Positions 38,767 through 39,016 of a DNA stretch of 39,016 nt are shown here, in pieces. Each line of letters starts with the position of its first letter. Position 1 is the first letter of the stretch. The stretch lies in IMG/VR virus record IMGVR_UViG_3300006734_000017, positions 1 to 39,016 of that record; one strand, given 5' to 3'. Position numbers and translations under genes: made by a program. This DNA comes from a virus. The notes beneath the pieces are model-generated. The model did not search any database, was not told where the DNA came from, and worked only from the letters and a program-made list of their open reading frames with translations.

Positions 38767-39016
38767 TGGAATTTTGGGGTTAATTAGGAAAATTACATAC
38801 AAAAATACAATGTAAATTACAAAAATAGGTATTTATTACTACAAAGAGGGGCCTTATATAGGGCAAATAGGGTACAAAATTACCTGACGCTTCTCCAACA
38901 CCCTGACCGAATTGGATCCTGTATAGAAAAAAAGAAAGGTGGAGGGGTTTGATATAGATAGCGGGGGCTGCGCATCCGTACCACGCAGAGTACCACTGCA
39001 TACCATACCATGCAAG
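38767..39016. other. Right-end stretch with no supported gene
   Basis: About 250 bases after the terminator. They are AT-rich at first with short repeats (attaca/aaaaata, at 38790-38830) and G-rich later (ggtggaggggtttgata near 38938). A minus-strand reading of 73 residues exists but has no Shine-Dalgarno and a composition unlike its neighbours. I see no gene, tRNA or attachment site. It may hold a promoter or the next plus-strand or minus-strand signal beyond the window. Confidence 0.6.

Noticed and set aside
38780-39001. A minus-strand 73-residue frame at the right end
   Set aside because: Aromatic- and Cys-rich composition unlike the other genes, no Shine-Dalgarno, and no neighbour coupling.
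1-39016. tRNA genes and insertion sequences
   Set aside because: No cloverleaf pattern, transposase or flanking inverted repeats were seen on either strand by eye.
1-39016. Assignment to a named cyanophage lineage lacking a visible tail
   Set aside because: The lack of recognised tail genes recalls atypical freshwater cyanophages, but no sequence comparison was possible, so no lineage is claimed.

Overview
The window looks like part of the genome of a double-stranded DNA tailed-type phage that infects a cyanobacterium. The virion and packaging genes include a large terminase, a portal, a candidate scaffold, a major capsid protein and a repetitive fibre. The cyanobacterial host is inferred from a fibre N-terminus of the kind seen in cyanophages and from a small protein that aligns without gaps over about 50 residues to NblA, the phycobilisome-degradation adaptor. 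Genes are packed tightly, with many 1-4 base stop/start overlaps. Several key genes start at GTG or TTG behind a good Shine-Dalgarno sequence.

Layout by position. 1-4936 (minus): a beta-propeller protein running off the left edge, a 1147-residue repetitive tail fibre and a small membrane protein. 4991-8535 (mostly plus): an early-type cluster with a helix-turn-helix protein, two unknown proteins, a Dam-like methyltransferase relative with an altered catalytic motif, dCTP deaminase, and two overlapping frames, the second carrying a DUF3310-like domain. One minus-strand gene (7446-7823) interrupts it. 8523-13201 (minus): HNH nuclease, a 959-residue virion-type protein, two small basic proteins, a GH24 endolysin and the NblA-like gene. 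13338-14285: a small helix-turn-helix gene facing a short tyrosine-recombinase-like gene, plus an unknown gene with its own predicted promoter. 14351-22068 (minus): major capsid protein, a beta-rich protein, a helix-hairpin-helix protein, an M15-type peptidase, possible connector genes, a tail-lysozyme-like protein and a 520-residue protein with a split SWIM-like zinc motif. 22180-29464 (minus): small and large terminase, a membrane coiled-coil protein, an AbrB-like protein, portal and candidate scaffold. 29475-38379 (minus): a run of poorly recognised proteins, many with glycine/alanine-rich hydrophobic segments, ending at a 1023-residue protein. 38507-38713 (plus): a small helical protein followed by a clear terminator. 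The last 250 bases hold no gene I can support.

On the minus strand, transcription from right to left would express probable internal virion proteins, packaging genes, portal, scaffold, capsid, tail/cell-wall enzymes, and finally lysis and host-takeover functions. I did not recognise a tape measure, major tail protein, sheath or baseplate gene, so the virion type is open. The main points of interest are a 566-base out-of-frame overlap between portal and scaffold, the NblA-like gene next to the endolysin, a perfect hairpin against the endolysin start codon, the split SWIM motif and the glycine-zipper cassette. All function calls rest on reading the sequence; no database search was run.
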